From Mytilus californianus (Eukaryota > Mollusca > Bivalvia > Mytilida > Mytilidae), in contig NW_026262734.1 in NCBI RefSeq assembly GCF_021869535.1, positions 93,501,285 to 93,565,284 on the forward strand: a stretch of 64,000 bases of DNA, written 5' to 3'. Both the position numbers and the translations under genes were made by a program. Under the pieces are notes generated by a model. It saw only the letters and a list, made by a program, of their open reading frames with translations, was not told where the DNA came from and ran no database searches. Below are positions 44,193-55,052 of this stretch, piece after piece (the stretch's first letter is position 1; the number at the start of each line of letters is the position of its first letter).

Positions 44193-45429
44193 CTACAGAT
44201 TGACGTCATACTCGGACTCGATTAATGTGGTTATCCGGCGGTTGATGTGGTCATGGAGACCCTGTAGCTGGAAGTGATCCGTCTCTGCCCGCAGGTCATA
44301 TAGGTATCTGACCACACGGGGCAGAGACTGCGAGAACCACTGGCTTCCCAACCTCAAGTAATTGAGGATGTGCCGGAAATGAGCTAGGTCCCGGTCCAAA
44401 AAGTACATGGGGCTCCCATGGTCGTCTTTCCGGAAGGGCCTCATTGCCGAGCCTTCTTAGACTATCTCTGCCAGCAGAGAGCTGGGTTCCATTTTGAAAG
44501 TGGCCTTACTGGTCATAAATCTCGTGCCACCAATGTCAAGCACCACCCTACCAGCTTGAACATCGCTCCAAGCAGCCAACTTCACGGCAGTCACCCTCTG
44601 ACTTGCCAGGTGATCACAGACCACACGGCGGGCAGGCTCAGTGGCTGCAACAGACTCTGCCCTATCCTGTATTGGCCTGGGGTGGCAGCTGATGACTGTG
44701 GTATAGGTTCCTCAACCCTAATGGGAGGCAGATGAATACTGGGGGCGTCCAGTGTCTCTTAGGGGCCAACTCCAATACTGAGTTGGTCCAAGACCTCCCC
44801 ATCCTCAACATCAGATGCTAAGGATGGATTTAAGGCTGTCTCCCCAGAGACACTGTCGGCTGCCTCTACTAGTGTAGGTGAGGGCTCCCTAACCACAGTG
44901 GCTGTCACCCTACAGGGAGTAGGACGTGGTCTTGAACTGGCCTGGGTGACTGGTGTTGGTTTCCCACCCAATGTTCTGAATGTTACATAACTGTGTGGGG
45001 TAGGGGGTTCAACTCTAGCCAACGGCCGCGGTGAAGTGGTGGCATTGGCTTGCCCCTGCACTTCTTGGTCCTATTCAAACCTGGCTCACTACTGGGCCTC
45101 TTCTTTGCTTTTTGAGCTGGTACAACTGTTTTTCTAGGCAATAGCCTGGCCACTATTTTATCTTCTACTGTCTGCCGAAAATCATTCAACACCTTCTTTG
45201 CTTCTGATCCTGAGATGCCAGTCTGCCTAACCACCAATGTGGTAGGAGTCCTGGCATCACAGGTGCCATGTTTCTGGTCTGTTCTGCCTAGAAACTTATA
45301 ACATGAGTCACACCGGTGACTCACACCAGAGTGTTGCTCTATTAAATGCCGCCTCACTACTGTCTTTCTGGCAGACACAAACAGATCTTTGTCCCCCTGC
45401 CGACATAGGGAGCATGCCCATTGGATTAC
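44193..45429 (-). pseudogene. Zinc finger plus KCTD/T1-type BTB protein, degenerate
   Basis: A T-rich tract ending TTTTGACAG at 45430 gives a 3' splice acceptor. The exon then opens in phase 0 as VIQWACSLCRQG. Two Cys/His fingers follow: ACSLC...HLIEQH (C-x2-C-x17-H-x4-H) and CDSC...HGTC. A Pro/Thr/Ser-rich linker comes next. The last part is a T1-type BTB fold: VVLDIGGTRFMTSKATF, SSLLAEI, then GSPMYFLDRDLAHFRHILNY and LRLGSQW, then VRYLYDLRAETDHFQL. This matches KCTD proteins and voltage-gated K+ channel T1 domains, which form tetramers or pentamers; many KCTDs are CUL3 adaptors. Two frameshifts (about 45065 and 44660) and two in-frame TAA (44759-44761, 44457-44459) break it. It is clearly GC-richer than its surroundings. 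It sits downstream of pol in the same sense. Confidence 0.75.
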
Positions 45430-45452
45430 CTGTCAAAAGAATGAAAAACATG
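45430..45452 (-). promoter_or_regulatory. 3' splice acceptor before the zinc finger exon
   Basis: The - strand reads a pyrimidine-rich run, TTTTTCATTCTTTTGACAG, directly before the open exon. The frame just upstream closes at a TGA inside this tract, so the coding part really starts at the acceptor. It could serve a spliced subgenomic RNA of the retroelement or be a relic of a host intron. Confidence 0.6.
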
Positions 45453-45525
45453 AATATTATGACATTAATATTACTTATGGTTTCCATAAATAACATACAT
45501 TAATTTCCTACATTTATACCAATAA

Positions 45526-47294
45526 TTAGTTTTTTTTAAAGTTTATGCATTCCACGAGCACATTCTCTACAGTGGATGCTTCTTTATTGTTCTTAATTTT
45601 CGGTTCGTCCACAACAGGGATTCCAGGCAATTTCTCAGGGGAATCTACCTGTTTGCTTATTTCACCTTTATCCAGTGAAAATTCACATGTATTTTCGTAT
45701 TTACTTTCAGCACGCAGACAGTAGTTACAGCCAGTTTCACAACATGGGCAACGGGACAATGCATCAGCATTTGAATGGATTCTACCAGCTCTATGCTCTA
45801 TTTTGAAATTGTAAGTAGCTAGGGTCTCTAGCCAACGAGCTAATTGACCTTCAGGGTTTTTAAAGTTAAATAACCAGCGTAGGGAGCCATGATGACTTCT
45901 GACTAAAAAATATCTACCATATAAGTAGTGATGGAAATTTTTAATCGAGGCTACAACAGCCAGTAACTCCCTACGTGTAACACAATATCTGCGTTCTTGT
46001 TTAGAAAAAGCTTTACTATAGTAGCAAATAACTCTCTCAACCCCATTTTGGATTTGGGATAAAACTGAACCCATTCCATCGTTACTAGCATCAGTATCTA
46101 GTATAAACATGTCATCTGAAGTAGGATAACCCAAAATCGGAGTGCTCGTTAGGGCTTGTTTCAGAGTATCAAAGTACTCTTGGCATGGCTTAGTCCACTC
46201 GAACTTTCTGCCTGCCTCTGTTAAACTATGCAAGGGTTTTGCAATGTCAGCAAAATTCTTAACAAATCTCTTGTAATAGGAGCACAATCCGAGAAAACTT
46301 CTCACTTGTTTTACATTTTTGGGTATTGGCCAATTAGTAACAGAATCTAATTTGGCTGGATCAGTGGCTACCCCATCGGAACTAACCACATGTCTAAGAA
46401 ACTTCACTTGGTCTTTAAACAAGTTACATTTTTGAGGGTTGATCTTCAAATCTGCTTCTTTAAGGCAATAAATAACCTTGCCTAAATTTTCTAGGTGTTC
46501 GTCAAAGGACTTTAAAAATACAATGATGTCATCCAAATATACGAGACAGATTTTCCAGGACAAGCCCCGGAGAACTCTCTCCATTAAGCGAACAAAAGTG
46601 GCCGGGGCATTACATAGCCCAAAACTCATTTTCTTGAATTGCCACAACCCACTGCCTGGTATGGAAAAAGCAGTTTTAGGTCTATCTTTTTCCGCTATAT
46701 TTATATTCCAATAACCACTCCTCAAATCGAGTACCGAAAACAAACTCGCCCCAGACAAAGCGTCCAAGGTATCACCTATACGGGGTAACGGGTACGAATC
46801 TTTGTAAGTCAGCTGATTTAGGCCTCCGTAATCTATCGTGAATCGAAGCTTGGGCTGGGTAATTCGTACCACTGGAAAACTCCAAGGCCCATTACCAGGT
46901 ATATATCTATGATATCTCTTTTCGCCATTTCCAAAATTTCCTCCTCTGCCATTTTAAGTTTGGAGAATGGGAGGCGGCGAGGGGGTATACGTACAGGTCT
47001 TGCATCACCTGTATCAATGGTATGCTCAACCAAATTGGTTGTACCAATATCTTTAGGATCTTTTGAAAAAGCATCCTGATATTTGATGAAGAGTGCCCTA
47101 AATTGACATTTTTCTTCCTCATTTAAATTCTTTGAGCTATTTTCATGCAACTCAACTAGATGAGCCGGTAACTCATCTGAAGTATTAATGTTGTTTAAAC
47201 ATACATGATCTATATCCTGTTCAGGAACTTGTATGTTTAAACAATATGTTGCGTCGCCACCACAGCGTGTATCTCCCGTCAGCGCATTGACCAC
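45526..47294 (-). pseudogene. Ty3/gypsy-type pol: reverse transcriptase and RNase H
   Basis: The 47294-46833 frame holds the RT N-terminus (HTIDTGDARPVRIPPRRLPF). A one-base shift near 46900 leads into the 448-codon frame 46872-45526. There LDLRSGYW (residues 49-55), GLCNAPATF (85-93) and YLDD (112-115) are RT motifs A, B and C. RNase H follows: LDTDASNDGMG (258-268), RRELLAV (300-306), VRSHHGSL (324-331) and NADALSR (368-374). The third RNase H Asp, normally in a TDH triad, is His here. After a CPCCETGCNYC cluster the frame runs 60 more codons without an integrase and stops. The first residues of the upper frame are translated LTR sequence, so gag, protease and the true start are missing. 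Confidence 0.85.
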
Positions 47295-47449
47295 TTATGA
47301 GACGACGACATATCAAGGTGTATATATATTAAATATATACTTCTAAAAAGGGTTCGACCTGCTACTATAACTTTAACTGTTTTGGCTTTACAGAGACATA
47401 AAACTAATAAAAGTTCACACCCTGTTTATTTCTGTATTAAGACACAACA
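47243..47449 (+). repeat. Partial LTR copy, inverted relative to the outer LTRs
   Basis: It begins AATATGTTGCGTCGCC and ends GACACAACA, matching the 3' part of the 42731-43087 LTR but in opposite orientation. It is joined directly to the pol fragment at about 47243. Beyond its end the 30 bases 'TGAAACTATGCAGATTTG...' are the same as those beyond the left LTR. Confidence 0.7.
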
Positions 47450-47498
47450 TGAAACTATGCAGATTTGACAATAGTAATACATTATACTATAACTTATA

Positions 47499-48531
47499 TG
47501 ACATTATATAAACAAAAGGAGTCCCAAGAGGATACATAAAACTTAAAAAGGTATGAGATTTATCAATCTCATAGTTAACTTTATATATTTCAGGTGAGGT
47601 GCATATAGGCAACTGAGGTTCAATTGCACCTAAAGTCCAGGTTACGGTATAAATGAGGTGCGATTGCACCAAGGTTCAGTTTCACCCAAAGTTCCTGTGC
47701 ACCGAAGGTTCAGGTGACAATACGATAAAAACGAGGTGCTGTTGCACCAAGGTTTATAATTTAGCAAAATAAATGGTCATTTCTGATCAGGGTGCATTGC
47801 CTCAGCAATGTATATACATTTTGCCTTATACGGTGCAGAGACACCGAAATAGATCCAAACTTGGAAGCACCGCTAAATTTGACTACCGCTATAAACGGAT
47901 TAACGAATCAGTTGATTGGTAAAATCATCTAAATATAAAAACGTAATTTATAATCATAACTTTTCTCTAAAGGATCAATAATTCACGGAAGCTATTAAAT
48001 GAATACTAATGCACCCGGTGCAATTTAGCTTGACTCTCGGTGCAAGTAAAGTTAAAGAATGGTTTCTATAGTAGAAACACACATTAAAAATACCTAAAAA
48101 GGCAAATTTAAATTAAACTATCACGATAACGTACCATAGCTACATCAGAACGAATTTGTTGCTGCGACATTATAAGAAACAATTAAGTTAAAATCTAAGC
48201 GACTGTTAAAAATGAACGTGTTTCAAGTAAAAGTGAACTGAGAAGAAATGACCATTTATTGCTAAATTATAAACCTTGGTGCAACAGCACCTCGTTTTTA
48301 TCGTATTGTCACCTGAACCTTCGGTGCACAGGAATTTTGGGTGAAACTGAACCTTGGTGCAACCGCACCTCATTTATACCGTAACCTGAACTTTAGGTGC
48401 AATTGAACCTCATGCCGGTGCCTATATGCACCTCACCTGAAATATATTAAGTTAACTATTAGATTGATAAATCTCATACCTTTTTAAGTTTTATGTATCC
48501 TCTTGGGACTCCTTTTGTTTATATAATGTCA
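47499..48531. mobile_element. 1033-bp element with 286-bp terminal inverted repeats
   Basis: The left arm 47499-47784 and right arm 48244-48531 are near-perfect reverse complements, beginning TGACATTATATAAAC. Both are studded with GGTGCA/TGCACC words. The 460-bp centre is AT-rich with scattered 'GGTGCA' words and no open frame. No target duplication is evident. Its right end overlaps the LTR start by a few bases. Confidence 0.75.
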
Positions 48532-48862
48532 GGGTGTGAACTTTTATTAGTTTTATGTCTCTGTAACGTAAAAACAGTTAAAGTTATAGTAGCAGGTTGA
48601 ACCCTTTTTAGAAGTATATATTTGATATATATATACACCTTGATATGTCGTCGTCTCATAAGTGGTTAATGCGCTGACGGGAGATACACGCTGTGGTGGC
48701 GACGCAACATATTTGGCATCCACGGTGGGATTTAACAGGGATGTGAATAACAAAATATCTTAACAACAATAAATATTAACAATATAACATTTGAGACCAT
48801 TTTAACCTATCCATGGAGCATAAAAGGACATAATAAGGAACCAATGTTTGTCCGGCACAACA
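48527..48862 (-). repeat. Right-hand LTR copy, truncated at its 3' end
   Basis: On the - strand it starts TGTTGTGCCGG and matches the left LTR to CACCCTG, then meets the inverted-end element. The last 25 bases of the LTR are missing. Confidence 0.7.
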
Positions 48863-48869
48863 GTAACAA

Positions 48870-49480
48870 TGGCTTGAAGACGAAATAAATCTATATTTGT
48901 AAGGTGTTTTGTGTAGCTTCGGAAGCCAGTTCATAGTTGGAACTTTCATTGTATTTAATTCTGCTTGTATAGAAGTAGCTAAAAGTTTATGTTTGTTACA
49001 GATGTCGTTTTTTCGAAAATGGAGTCAGTTGGAATGTTGGTGAATTCGTGATTTCCTTTTGCAGAACCTCAATGTAGAATTCACGTCAAACAATAATGAT
49101 ATTATTAGCAGCTTTATCAGCCGGGACAAAAAAAAATCCTTGGCGTGTTCATTTAGTTTATGTTTGATACGAGAAATAGGGTTTTTATGGTAGTTGTTAA
49201 GAGTAAAATGTTCTTTAAAATGTTGTATACGGATATCAACTATGTTCATTACTGAATTAAAAAAAGAGTCCAAAGATTTCTTGTCAGCTTTTTCTCGTTT
49301 TATCCATTTCGAACAGTAAGTACGGAGTGAGTCGTGGATGATATTACGACACTACTTCCAATTAATAATTGACGGAGGACGATATTTAGGTCCTTTACTG
49401 AGGAACGATTTCAACTCTTGGTCACGAACGATGTTAAGGTCTCCTGTTATGACATGGGAACTGGGACCATAAATGTATTC
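48870..49480 (-). pseudogene. Penelope-like RT, N-terminal fragment
   Basis: Frames on - give HVITGDLNIVRDQELKSFL, KGPKYRPPSIINWK, a stop, then KSLDSFFNSVMNIVDIRIQH, HAKDFFFVPADKAANNIIIV after a shift in a T run, and MNWLPKLHKTPYKYRFISSS. 'LNIV.D..L...L.KGPKYR.P', 'PADKA.NNI' and 'LPKLHK.PYK.RFI' are the conserved N-terminal blocks of this RT family. The fragment ends at 48862, where the LTR begins, just before the palm domain. At least two stops or shifts break it. Confidence 0.7.
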
Positions 49481-49488
49481 GGAATTAA

Positions 49489-49605
49489 ACATATTTACAT
49501 GTTTTACATTTAAACATATTGTGCGCACAATTTAAATATATTGTGCTCACAACTTTAACATATTGTGCGCAAAACTTAAATATATTGTGCGCTCAAATTC
49601 ATTGA
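49489..49605. repeat. Short tandem repeat, about 24-bp units
   Basis: 'AAACATATTGTGCGCACAA' recurs about four times with TTTAA spacers between 49510 and 49600. The repeated GTGCGCAC core is palindromic. Confidence 0.65.
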
Positions 49606-50260
49606 GCGTACACATGGTACGGGGCCTTAATGTCTCCTTTTGAAAGTGAGATGATGGAGAAATTCATAAGGGTGTATTTTGAAATGGGACTAGATTACAT
49701 GGAAATACTCGCACTTTTAACAAAAAAATCATCACTGCAATGTTTCTTATCGACACCTGTAACGAATACTGAAGAAGCTACGTTTATTTCGTTTGAAACT
49801 GGGTTTACCAACATATGCGTTTGAAGCTGTCACTTAGTATCGGTGTTTATTGGAACGATTTGAAACAGACTTGGCATTAGAGCGAGGTTACTATCGAACT
49901 TATGTAGACTTTGATATTATGATTTTACCTATTTTCTTGTAACAATTTTAAAACTACTATTTGCACTTATGCATTATACTTTATGTCTGCAAATATCAAG
50001 ATTTTGTTTATGTTGATTGACTCAAATCTGACATGCGGCTCAATTCACGACTTTGATGTTGTTATGCCCCGTCGACGATATAAGATGGTCATTATATTTA
50101 AAAGTCTTTGCGTCCGTCTCTTGTAGCGTCATCAACTTAAATAAAGTATGTGGTTTCTCGTAAGATATCATTGTAAAAGTGTAAAGTTAGTCAAATCGAC
50201 TTAAAACTAAGTACACACGTGTACACATTCTTTATTAAAGATTGCTATGTTTGATCAAGA
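49606..50260. other. Intergenic, no supported gene
   Basis: The 64-codon frame at 49630-49824 has no motif I know. Nothing else is seen. Confidence 0.35.
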
Positions 50261-50264
50261 TTAA

Positions 50265-50482
50265 GTATAGAGGGGGTAGGAGGGGTCCTGATCCCGAAAT
50301 CCCGGGCTTAAAAACATGGAATCCCGAGGTCCCGAATTTAAAAAAATTTAAATCCCGACATCCCGAAATTCGAAAAAATAATTCCCGGATCCCGAAAGGA
50401 TCAATCCCGAAATCCCGAGCTTAAAAACACCCGACCCCGGAGTCCCGATAAAGGTCCTACTACCCTCCCCCCCCCCCCCCCC
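50265..50482. repeat. 'CCCGAAATCCCG' repeat plus poly-C run, second copy
   Basis: 'GGGTCCTGATCCCGAAATCC' to 'AGTCCCGATAAAGG' matches 30420-30597. Here the homopolymer (about 17 C) is on the right side of the repeat. Confidence 0.65.
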
Positions 50483-50579
50483 CAGTATAGTTTTTACTGT
50501 TCGTTATTGAAATATGACGGTGTGATCAGTCTATGAAGTTTGTGATCAAATAAAGGTAAAACTGAGTACATATATAAAT

Positions 50580-50810
50580 CAGAAGATGTAATATGAGTGC
50601 CAATGAGACAACTCTCCATCCAAGTCACAATGTATTAAAAGTTAACAATTATAGGTTAAAGTACGGTCTTCATCACGGAGCGTTGGCCCAAACCAAACTG
50701 CAAACTATAAAAGGCACTAAAATGACTATAACAAAACAATAAACACCTAGTAAACCACACCAACAAACGACAACCACTGAACAACAAACTCCTGACATAA
50801 AACAGTATGC
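50580..50810 (-). repeat. R1b copy, - strand
   Basis: It has 'GTGCCAATGAGACAACTCTC', 'AGTACGGTCTTCATCACGG' and 'ACAACCACTGAACAACAAAC'. Confidence 0.75.
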
Positions 50811-52235
50811 TTATTATGATATGAAGAGTGCATTTCCTTATAACTAAAATTTTGTAAACGTTGTGTGGCGTTTGATTTCGTTTGCTAAACGCTACAAAAG
50901 TAGAAACAAATACATCGTTTAATCAGTGTTTACTGACCCTGTTTGAACTTTCAATAATGATATTATTAAATGCGGTTCTTTTAACCAACACACGTTATCA
51001 ATCTCAAGACTTTACACCGTTTATTCTATTTCATAAGTATGAAAGTGTGTTGCCTATGATAAAGATTATTACTTACAGTGTTTCGGGATTTTTGCTTATA
51101 CTGTTAAAGCATGTGCCCCGAGAACGCCGTTATTTCGTAGTGCATTTCGTTTAGACAATAAATTCAAATTAAACAAATCGCACCTGCCTTATCTCAAATA
51201 GAATTTTACAGTGTAGTGTACTATTGTTTGGACAAATAATATGAACATTATAGAAAAGTCTACCAGCTCGAAATCAAAATATTGACAATTCTGTGTTAAG
51301 GGGGTCTAAAATTCAGTTTGACAGTTTCAGACATTCTAATTTTTGACCTTTTTTTTACTAGACCAAATCACTACTTAACATAAAGATTCAGCACCCAAGT
51401 TTTTTAAACATGTAGTTTCACCACCTTCCTAAATATTTCATGCATGGAGTATCAAGAAATAAATTAGGAAAGTGTATGAAAAAAATTTGCAAGTTATACA
51501 CTGTTTACACTAGGGCCTATATTCATAAAGGACGATAACTGTGTCCTTGGACCATTGGTCCCTTTCAAAAGTCTCCCAACTATTGCCTTGATTTAGCAAG
51601 GTATTCTTTTATATTTTTGTTACGTTTATATGCTATGATAGGCACTTGGGTGAAGATTTCACTGCATTGTTTGTCTTTTTGCAGATTGTTCCAATGTTTG
51701 TTTCAAGCGGAAAAAAACACGTGCAGATAATTGATTCTAAGTTGAAGTTAAAAACAACTGTAGCGTTTGTACTAACAAACGACGAACGACAAACTGCTGT
51801 AGACGCATTTTTAGCGAGTGCATAGTTTGTCAAAGTTTATATAAACTTTGCAAACGTGTGTTAGAAACAAATGATCAAAACATGTGCGCGCTTAGCCGTT
51901 TGTATCGTTTGTGTTAGAAAGAATTGCACTCGAACTTTTTAAGAGTTGTGTAAAAATGTTTCAGGTCAACTTTTAGTTTCATTCTGATTAATAGAAGAAA
52001 GGACAATAGTTTACAAGTATCTATTTTTGATCGATGTTGTTCGTATACATTATGAAACTGACATGTTACAAAGCAATTTATGAATAGTCAATGAAAATGT
52101 ATACATCAGTGGAATATTTTGGAGAAAAAAAGCGAAACCATTATGATTCATTTTTTCCAAATATGGTCCGTTTTGGTGCATCATTTATTCAAATACTTAT
52201 GGCTCGATTGATTGCGATAGGTGCGATTGCCATTG
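50811..52235. other. Intergenic, no supported gene
   Basis: Frames at 50882-51154 and 51633-51833 show no recognisable domain. No repeat structure was found. Confidence 0.35.
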
Positions 52236-52239
52236 AGAC

Positions 52240-53310
52240 AACTACGTATATACACCGCGCTGAAGTACGTCCATTATTCATTTTTCATTATTCAAAATTC
52301 AATAATGAATAATGAAATAATTCACTATTCATTATTCAACGTTAAGTGATGAATAATGAATTATGAAATAGTTCATATTTCAGTATTCAAGCTGAAAAGT
52401 GAATAATGAAATCGAAAATTTATTTTTTGACTGTGACACTTTATATCCCGTATTTCTGAATTCGTCATGTTGGTGTTATTTAACAAATATTCAAATTAAT
52501 CTAAGAAAAAATAAATCAAAACACTCTTTGAAATTATTATCTTTATTTATTTATTTAGTTTCGGAGGATAAACTAGTGGGTTTCCCTAACTATTTTTAAC
52601 AGAAATTCCTTGTTTTAATGTATGGACGACCTGAATACCAAAACATATATAAAAATCAAAATACTATACATTGTAATTTTTTTTATTTTCACTGGATCTT
52701 TGCTATTCTTCATCCCCTGATTATAGATATAGCTTATCGATTGTGCCACAATGCCCATTAGAGGGGTTACGGAGGACCTAAATGCCAAAATACGCGTGAA
52801 AATTAAGAAATAGCCAATTTTGAATAATGAAATGGATATTTTGAATAATGGAATGGACTGCTGCGACCCTTCAGCTCCTAATTACAGATATACCTTATAC
52901 GTCATTCGAAAGCTTATCAATAGAGAAATAAAAGGTATATAGTCAATATGTCTCGCAACGCCTATTAGAGGAGTAACGGAGGATTTAAATGTCAAAATAC
53001 GCATCAACAATAAGAAATAGCATATTTTGAATAATGGAATGGACTGCTACTACCATTCAGCCCCTAATTACAGAAAAACCTTATACACCGTTCGAAAGCT
53101 TATCCATAGAGGAACACAAGGTATATAATCAATATGTGCCGCAATGCCGATAAGAGTGGTTCCGGAGGACCAAATGCCAAAATAGGCGTGAACATTTGAA
53201 CTAGCTGATTCTGAATAATGGAATGGACTGCTGCGAACCTTCACCCCCTCATTACAGAAAAATCTTATACACCATTTAAAAGCTTATGGATAGAGGAACA
53301 AAAGCTATAT
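52240..53310 (+). repeat. Satellite-bearing element, + copy
   Basis: It opens CACCGCGCTGAAGTACGTCC at about 52252, followed by a palindrome-rich zone of TTCATTATTC/GAATAATGAA words (52280-52410), a unique arm with 'CGGAGGATAAACTAGTGGG', and then about three monomers of 188-210 bp. Each monomer holds 'GGAGGACC.AAATGCCAAAAT', 'GAATAATGGAATGGACTGCT' and 'ATTCGAAAGCTTAT'. The - strand copy at 60530-62245 has the same parts. Confidence 0.8.
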
Positions 53311-53429
53311 AGTAAATTGTTTGTTTTTGTCTTCCAAAAATGGTTGTAGGATTATTGTAACTTGATTTTTTTCTTGAATGAAACATTTACATATGGGATT
53401 CCCCGGAGATATCGAATTGGGAAGAGAAG

Positions 53430-53965
53430 TAATATATGAATAAGGAGATGTGATATGTTAGCCAATGAGACAACCACCCACCAAAGTTCAAATGAAATAG
53501 ATGATAGCAATTATAGGCAACCGTACGACCTTCAACAATGAGAAAAACCCATACCGTATAGTCGGCTACAAAAGGCCCCGACATGAAAAATTTGAAACAA
53601 ATCAATTGGGGGAAAAATAACGACCTAATTTATAACAAAACAATTTACGATAAAACAAATACCGGTATGACAGAAATGAACAAAAGATAAACAATGAATT
53701 AAAAGCCCCTCACTTGGTACTGGCACATAAGGAAGAAGTCTTGGTAAAACATGCTTGTGAGCGCTCAACCCCTTAACCCGGGACCGGGACAATGGTGTTA
53801 CAGAACAACATAAGAACAAACTTTAAAAAATCAATTGCTATCGGCTGACCTCATGCAAGAGATCGGTACGAGGCAAAAAAAAAAAACAACTTGCATGAAA
53901 ACAATAGACATTAAGCACCAGAAATAAGAGTGCTCGCAGTTACTGAGAGCTAGTTCAAAGCCAAT
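53430..53965 (-). repeat. R1a, long diverged copy
   Basis: It runs from 'ATGTTAGCCAATGAGACAAC' through 'CAACCGTACGACCTTCAAC' and 'GGACAATGGTGTTACAGAAC' to 'AGTTACTGAGAGCTAGTTC'. The three frames on - at 53387-54013 are read-throughs of it. Confidence 0.7.
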
Positions 53966-54074
53966 TACCAGTAATAAATATATCATGTTATCCCAGACTA
54001 AAATATCAATCATTCATCTAACAGATTTAGTGTAAAGACGTCATAAACAGTCTGAGAAATGTATGTATACATTA

Positions 54075-54160
54075 TTGTTTACGGGCCAGCTGAAATCCGC
54101 CTCCGGGTGCGGTATTTTCTCGCTGTGGTGAAGACCCATTGGTGACCTTGGACTGTTCTC
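54075..54160 (+). repeat. R3 fragment
   Basis: 'GGGCCAGCTGAAATCCGCCT' and 'GTGAAGACCCATTGGTGACC' are seen. Confidence 0.5.
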
Positions 54161-54337
54161 CAAATATAAGTTAACAGTATCGACTGTAAGTAGGATCATA
54201 TACAGCAATATGTAATTATCTATGTTTTAATTTTTCAAAAACAAAATCAATGTTAATACCAATACAATCAATATTTAAACATTTTATCACTGCGGTAAAT
54301 TGATAACGTTTAAGAATAAATTTATTCAACGGGACAA

Positions 54338-55052
54338 TTAGTTTGCATGGATCGTATCTAAATTTACGGGCTGTATAAACAACATCGCCGTAAAAATTAG
54401 GATGTGATATTCCGCTTTAGATACTCTACAGGTACAGTCAAACTTCAAAACTAGATATTTGTATCTATAATGAAAGAATTTGGTCAAAGTTTTATTTTTT
54501 TTTTTTTTTTTTTGGTAACGAAATCCCTCACTTAATAATTTATCAGTTATACATAAATTGTGTTCATCTAAAACGCGACTACAGACACGGACATAGCGAA
54601 CAAGTTGTGACATATACACGCCGTAAAAAGGGGCTGAAAGAAAACAATCGGAAACGAAAAATCGTCTCTTTTGTCGAAATTTTTGTATAGAGTTTCCCGT
54701 TTGAAACTGAAATATCCAAATCTAGAAAAGGAAAAGTATTGCTGTCCGTATTGGATTTATTTAAACTTATTTCTTTTGAGTAAATTCCGGCCGTAAAATT
54801 AGAAAATTCTTGATTATTTAAAGCTAAAATATCATCAATGTTGCTGTAATGGTTTTTAAATTTATTAATTAAATGTAATTTAGACAGAGTTTGGCCATAA
54901 ACCGTATTCAAACAGTACAATAACAAGTCTGCTATTAAAAGTGCGCAATTGGTAACCATCGGAATACCTACAACCTGTCGATAAACTGTATTGCCGAAAC
55001 GTACATAAGTATATGTTGTCAAGAAGAAAATTAAATTTTCAGCTTTAATCAT
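54338..55052 (-). pseudogene. RT palm and C-terminal part of the Penelope-like element
   Basis: The upper frame (55052-54579) reads YRQVVGIPMVTNCALLIADL (residues 24-43) and NIDDILALNN (71-80, Asp pair kept), then FPFLDLDISV. A shift near 54600 leads to MYMSQLVRYVRVCSR and KLLSEGFRYQ before a long A/T run and decay. The Gly before TNC is Val here, a departure from the family box. Confidence 0.65.

Larger units (their letters stand above)
42460..48862 (-). mobile_element. Composite LTR-retroelement region
   Basis: Read on the - strand: a partial LTR (48862-48527), a 1033-bp element with long inverted ends (48531-47499), an inverted LTR piece (47449-47243), RT-RNase H (47294-45526), a zinc finger/BTB cassette (45429-44193), about 1.1 kb non-coding, a polypurine tract, and a complete LTR (43087-42731). 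The left end carries one arm of the inverted-end element (42460-42700). The right end cuts into a Penelope-like RT. Protease, gag and integrase are not visible. The whole is a rearranged, non-autonomous mosaic. Confidence 0.65.

Noticed and set aside
44418-44735. A + strand frame of 105 codons.
   Set aside because: It is antisense to the BTB pseudogene, whose - strand translation has clear family motifs.
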